A stretch of DNA of 51,319 nucleotides, from NCBI GenBank assembly GCA_021850555.1, contig JAJZLX010000045.1, forward strand, positions 1 through 51,319, given 5' to 3'. Positions within the stretch are counted from its first letter, which is position 1. Each line of letters starts with the position of its first letter. The position numbers and the translations under genes were made by a program. The notes under the pieces were generated by a model. It was not told the DNA's origin and ran no database searches. It saw nothing but the letters and a program-made list of their open reading frames with translations. This DNA comes from Pseudomonadota bacterium. GTDB taxonomy: Bacteria > Pseudomonadota > Gammaproteobacteria > Steroidobacterales > Steroidobacteraceae. Below, piece by piece: positions 48,013 to 51,319 of the stretch.

Positions 48013-49175
48013 CAGGCCAAGGCGCAAGCCCGCTGTCCGGGCGTGTGGCCGGCCCGGTCCGGCGGCGCATCCGGGTGCTCATCGTCGATGACTCGGCGCT
48101 GGTGCGCAGCCTGCTAACCGAGATGCTCGGCTCCGCGCCCGACATAGAAGTGGCGGGCGTCGCGGCCGACGCGCATGCCGCGCGCGAGAAGATCAAGCGC
48201 CTCAATCCGGATGTGCTCACGCTCGATGTCGAGATGCCGAGAATGGACGGCATCACCTTTCTGCGCAATCTCATGCGCCTGCGGCCGATGCCGGTGGTCA
48301 TGGTCTCCTCGCTCACCGAGCGAGGCGCGGATGTGACGCTCGATGCGCTCACGCTGGGAGCGGTCGACTATCTGCCCAAACCCAAGATCGACCTTGCTGC
48401 GACACTGCAGGACTATCGCGACGAGCTCATCGAGAAGATCCGCACCGCCGCCTGCGCCAGCGTGCAGGCGCTCGCCCCCCAGCGCGCCGCGCTCTCCCCG
48501 GGGCCGGCCCACAGCGCCGATGCCGTGCTGCCGAAGGCCGCCGGCCCGAGGCAGCTTCGCACGACCGACCGCATCATCGCCATCGGCGCCTCGACCGGCG
48601 GCACCGAGGCCATCAAGGAGGTGCTCACTCGCCTGCCCCCGGACTGCCCGGGCGTCGTAATCGCACAGCACATTCCGAAAGCGTTCAGCGGGCCGTTCGC
48701 GCGGCGCATGGACGGCTGCAGCGCGGTCTCGGTGTGCGAGGCGCAGGACGGCCAGCAGATCCTCGCCGGCCATGCCTACATCGCCCCGGGCGATCGCCAC
48801 CTGCTGGTGGTGCGCGACGGTGCCCGCTATGTCTGTCGCCTCGATGACGGCGTCCCGGTGAACCGGCACAAGCCCTCGGTGGACGTGTTGTTCCGCTCCG
48901 TGGCGCAGAACGCCGGCCGCAACGCCATCGGCGCCCTGCTCACCGGCATGGGCAAGGACGGCGCACGCGGCCTGAAGGAAATGCTCGAAAGCGGCAGCCG
49001 CACGGTGGCCCAGGACGAGGCGACGAGCGTGGTATGGGGCATGCCCGGAGAGGCTGTTGCCCTCGGCGCAGCCGAGCATGTCGTGCCTCTCGAGGCTGTC
49101 GCCGCGCGGATACGCCAGCTGGCCGATGCCATGGACCTCACCCGCGAGCAGCGGGCCGTGCAGGGAGAGGCCTGA
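48009..49175 (+). CDS. cheB: Chemotaxis methylesterase CheB
   Basis: 388 residues. A receiver domain has D27/D28 and phosphoacceptor D73 in [14 protein letters not shown] linker of about 45 residues leads to the esterase domain with catalytic S195 in GASTGG, H221 in [13 protein letters not shown] and D317 in [10 protein letters not shown]. It demethylates and deamidates receptors, opposing CheR. Complete. Confidence 0.96.
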   Translation: MTGQGASPLSGRVAGPVRRRIRVLIVDDSALVRSLLTEMLGSAPDIEVAGVAADAHAAREKIKRLNPDVLTLDVEMPRMDGITFLRNLMRLRPMPVVMVSSLTERGADVTLDALTLGAVDYLPKPKIDLAATLQDYRDELIEKIRTAACASVQALAPQRAALSPGPAHSADAVLPKAAGPRQLRTTDRIIAIGASTGGTEAIKEVLTRLPPDCPGVVIAQHIPKAFSGPFARRMDGCSAVSVCEAQDGQQILAGHAYIAPGDRHLLVVRDGARYVCRLDDGVPVNRHKPSVDVLFRSVAQNAGRNAIGALLTGMGKDGARGLKEMLESGSRTVAQDEATSVVWGMPGEAVALGAAEHVVPLEAVAARIRQLADAMDLTREQRAVQGEA

Positions 49176-49258
49176 ACCGTGAGCCACGTACTGGCGCGCT
49201 CGATGCATCGAGCCGAACATCAGCCTGCCGACCCGGAGCCAGCGACGAGGCCGCCCGC

Positions 49259-50143
49259 TTGAACAGTCCCGCCAGAGAGACTCCCGCTTCCTCCTCCAGC
49301 ACGGAGGTCTTCGCCTTCGTCCAGGCCCTCGCCGCCGAGCTCTCCGGCGGCAAAGTGGACCTGCCGAGCTTCCCGGACATCGCCCTCAGGGTCCGGCAGG
49401 TGCTCTCGGACGAGGAGGTCTCGCAGGAGAAGGTCGTGCGGGTGGTCGGCTCCGAGCCGATGCTGGCCGCGCGATTGCTGCAGATCGCAAACTCCGCGGC
49501 CATCAACTTCAGCGGCCGGTCCATCACCGATCTGCGCAGCGCCATCGCGCGGCTGGGATTCAACATGGTGCGCTCCGCGGCCATCGCCTTCGCCATGTCG
49601 CAGCTGAAGAGATCCTCGGAGCTGAAGGGGCTGGAGCGGCCGCTCGAGGAGCTGTGGCAGCGCAGCGCTTCGGTCGCCGCCACCTCCTACGTGGTCGCCA
49701 AGCGCTTCTCGCGCGTCAATCCCGATACGGCCATGCTGGCGGGACTGCTGCACGGCATCGGCAAGCTGTACATCCTCACTCGCGTCGGAAACTACCCGGG
49801 ACTGGTCGCCGATGAGGCCACTTACAACTCCATCGTGCGCGACTGGCATGCCTCGATCGCCAAGGCGCTGCTCGAGAACTGGGAGATGGCCGAGGAAATC
49901 GTGCAGGCGGTGAGCGAGTACGAGGACCTGGAGCGCAAGGGCGCCGGCACGCCCGACCTGACCGACGTGCTCACGGTAAGCCACCTGCTCGACGCCTTCA
50001 AAGACCATCCGGAAACGCTGGAGCTCAACATGCATGACGCCGCCGCCTGCCGGCGCATGCAGATCGACGCTGCGGGCTACCGCAATCTGATCGAAGAGTC
50101 GGAGCACGAAATAGACGCCCTGCGCGAAGCGCTCGGCGTCTGA
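49259..50143 (+). CDS. HDOD-domain protein, copy 1
   Basis: 294 residues starting at a TTG (49259), the only usable start between the cheB stop and the conserved domain, with GAGG nearby. The HDOD domain has VDLPSFPDIALRVRQVLSDE, VVGSEPMLAARLLQIANSAA, DLRSAIARLGFNMVRSAAIA and the HD region MLAGLLHGIGKLYILTRVG, in which the Asp of the HD pair is Gly. Catalysis is not expected; HDOD proteins are thought to be signalling scaffolds. It ends SEHEIDALREALGV, and a paralogue follows. Confidence 0.88.
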   Translation: MNSPARETPASSSSTEVFAFVQALAAELSGGKVDLPSFPDIALRVRQVLSDEEVSQEKVVRVVGSEPMLAARLLQIANSAAINFSGRSITDLRSAIARLGFNMVRSAAIAFAMSQLKRSSELKGLERPLEELWQRSASVAATSYVVAKRFSRVNPDTAMLAGLLHGIGKLYILTRVGNYPGLVADEATYNSIVRDWHASIAKALLENWEMAEEIVQAVSEYEDLERKGAGTPDLTDVLTVSHLLDAFKDHPETLELNMHDAAACRRMQIDAAGYRNLIEESEHEIDALREALGV

Positions 50144-50166
50144 GCCCCGACCGCATCACCGCACTC

Positions 50167-51060
50167 ATGCAAGCCCAACTCCTCGATTCAACGGCAAGCC
50201 GCGCCACCGGCGCAACCGAGCGCGACGTCGCCTTCATCTTCGTGCAGGCGCTGGCCGCCGAGCTCTCGGGAGGCAGGGTCGAGCTGCCCGGATTTCCGCA
50301 CATCGTCGTGCGCATTCAGCGAGTTCTCAACGACGAGCAGGCCGACACCGCCCGCATCGTGCGGGTCATCGGCGGTGAGCCGGTTCTCGCCACGCAGCTG
50401 GTGCGCATGGCGAACTCCGCAGCCTTGAACCCCGAGGGCGTGCCGGTCACGGATCTGCGCTCGGCCGTCACCCGGGTCGGCCTCGACACCGTGCGGACGG
50501 CGACGATTGCCTGCGCGATGCGCCAACTGCGCAACGCGCCCACATTGCGCGGGCTCGAGGCCCAGCTGGGCGTGCTGTGGCGGCGCTGCGTGCTGGTGGC
50601 GAGCCTGAGCTTCGTCATCGCCCGGCGGCTCACACAGGTCATCGCCGATACGGCACTGCTCGCCGGCCTGCTGCAAGGGGTCGGGCGCCTGTATATCCTC
50701 ACTCGCGCCAGCCGCCACGGCTCGCTGTTCCGCGACGCGGCGGCCTATCAGGCGATCGAGCGTGCGTGGCATCGCAGCATCGCGGCAGCGCTCCTCGAGA
50801 ACTGGGGCATGGCGGAGGAGATCGTTTACGCCGTTCAGGAATCCGAAAATTACGAGCGCGAGACCCGGGGCCAGCCGGGACTCGCCGACGTGCTGCTCGC
50901 CGGCACGCTGCTTGCGGATATCGGCGATCCGCTGGCGCTCGCCGAAGTCGTTCAGGCAGCCAAGCCCCTGCAGCGTCTGGGGCTGGATCCCGAGGGCTGT
51001 CAGGCGCTTCTTGACGAATCCGCCCAGGAAATCTCCGCGCTACGCGAAGCGCTGGGCTGA
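50167..51060 (+). CDS. HDOD-domain protein, copy 2
   Basis: 297 residues, a tandem paralogue of the preceding gene along its whole length, including FVQALAAELSGGRVELPGFP, LENWGMAEEIVYAVQESE and the end SAQEISALREALG. The metal site is further eroded: where copy 1 has HGIGK this one has QGVGR, so neither His nor Asp remains. It starts at an ATG 24 bases after copy 1 and closes the chemotaxis operon before a repeat-rich gap. Confidence 0.88.
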   Translation: MQAQLLDSTASRATGATERDVAFIFVQALAAELSGGRVELPGFPHIVVRIQRVLNDEQADTARIVRVIGGEPVLATQLVRMANSAALNPEGVPVTDLRSAVTRVGLDTVRTATIACAMRQLRNAPTLRGLEAQLGVLWRRCVLVASLSFVIARRLTQVIADTALLAGLLQGVGRLYILTRASRHGSLFRDAAAYQAIERAWHRSIAAALLENWGMAEEIVYAVQESENYERETRGQPGLADVLLAGTLLADIGDPLALAEVVQAAKPLQRLGLDPEGCQALLDESAQEISALREALG

Positions 51061-51100
51061 CGTCTCAAATACTCACGAATTTCCCGGTCTGCGCGAGCTT

Positions 51101-51148
51101 GCGCGCCGCCGCGCTGGGCCGGGCACGACGCCCGGATCCAGCGCTTCA
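51101..51148. repeat. REP-like repeat, copy 2 (right part only)
   Basis: A 48-base unit beginning GCGCGCCGCCGCGCTGGGCC and ending GGATCCAGCGCTTCA. It contains the inverted pair CGGGC/GCCCG and GCGCTGG/CCAGCGC. It is identical over all 48 bases to 51272-51319. The left hairpin with the CAAAA/TTTTG arms is not present in this copy. Confidence 0.75.
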
Positions 51149-51244
51149 TGCCTCAACGCTGGCGTCCATCGCCTACGGTCAACCCTGCCGCGTGAAGCGC
51201 AGGCGCGACATAGGCATAGGGACATGCCCGCCGCCGAAGGCGGC

Positions 51245-51319
51245 GAGCGGCACGCAAAAACCACGCTTTTTGCGCGCCGCCGCGCTGGGCCGGGCACGAC
51301 GCCCGGATCCAGCGCTTCA
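51245..51319. repeat. REP-like repeat, copy 3 (cut by the window edge)
   Basis: This copy has both hairpins: GCAAAAA/TTTTTGC arms around CCACGC, then the same 48 bases as copy 2. It runs to the last base of the window. Together with 31769-31842 it defines a dispersed element whose left part is CAAAA-CCACGC-TTTTG and right part contains GGGCCGGGCA. Short frames across it are not genes. Confidence 0.7.

Noticed and set aside
49199..49212. Perfect palindrome CTCGATGCATCGAG between cheB and the HDOD gene
   Set aside because: It is short, occurs once, and has no clear link to a promoter or terminator.
51073..51297. Small minus-strand frame at the right edge
   Set aside because: It translates the REP-like repeats (PGPARRRA occurs twice) and is not a gene.

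Overview
The window looks like a chromosomal segment of a GC-rich, polarly flagellated gammaproteobacterium, probably near the Xanthomonadales, Nevskiales or Steroidobacter group. The support is a glyA-nrdR-ribD-ribE-ribBA-ribH-nusB-thiL block, a FleQ-type flagellar regulator, FlhF and FlhG for polar placement, a separate MotC/MotD-type stator pair beside cheYZ, and sigma-54 and sigma-28 type promoters. The species cannot be named from the sequence alone.

Layout. (1) 1-1692, minus strand: the start of an OmpR-like response regulator that lacks its phosphoacceptor aspartate, and a Ser/Thr kinase fused to a cyclic-nucleotide-binding domain. (2) 1812-8662, minus strand: thiL, nusB, ribH, ribBA (its GTP cyclohydrolase half is degenerate), ribE, ribD, nrdR and glyA, tightly packed and transcribed from glyA towards thiL. 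(3) 8841-11923, plus strand: ettA, a zinc-ribbon/DUF4145-like protein and a small helical, possibly PilZ-like protein. (4) 12018-21256, minus strand: fleQ, a fleR/flrC-type activator, then fliE-F-G-H-I-J-K. (5) 21608-31651, plus strand: fliL-M-N-O-P-Q-R, flhB, flhA, flhF, flhG, fliA. (6) 31861-38356: cheY, cheZ, motC, motD, a DUF2802 membrane protein, a STAS protein, cheA, cheW. (7) 38368-51060: three tandem chemoreceptors, a second cheY, a small secreted protein, a possible second CheZ-type phosphatase, cheR, cheD, cheB and two tandem HDOD proteins.

How it works together. FleQ and the FleR-like protein are sigma-54 activators. Near-consensus sigma-54 promoters sit in front of the fleR-fliEFGHIJK operon, the fliL operon and the DUF2802 gene. 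FliA then plausibly drives late genes through sigma-28-like promoters seen before STAS-cheA, the third receptor and the small secreted protein. CRP/Vfr/Clp-type palindromes lie at all three sigma-54 loci, two of them perfect TGTGA-N6-TCACA matches, which suggests direct control of motility by a CRP-family protein.

Most unusual points. Both flagellar activators lack N-terminal regulatory domains and no FleS kinase gene is present between them. A small protein next to cheR carries a CheZ-like DxxxQ motif and ends in VELF, as CheD nearly does. The third receptor ends in a WxxF CheR/CheB tether. A palindromic REP-like repeat occurs between fliA and cheY and twice at the right edge. No rRNA, tRNA, CRISPR array, transposase or phage gene was recognised.
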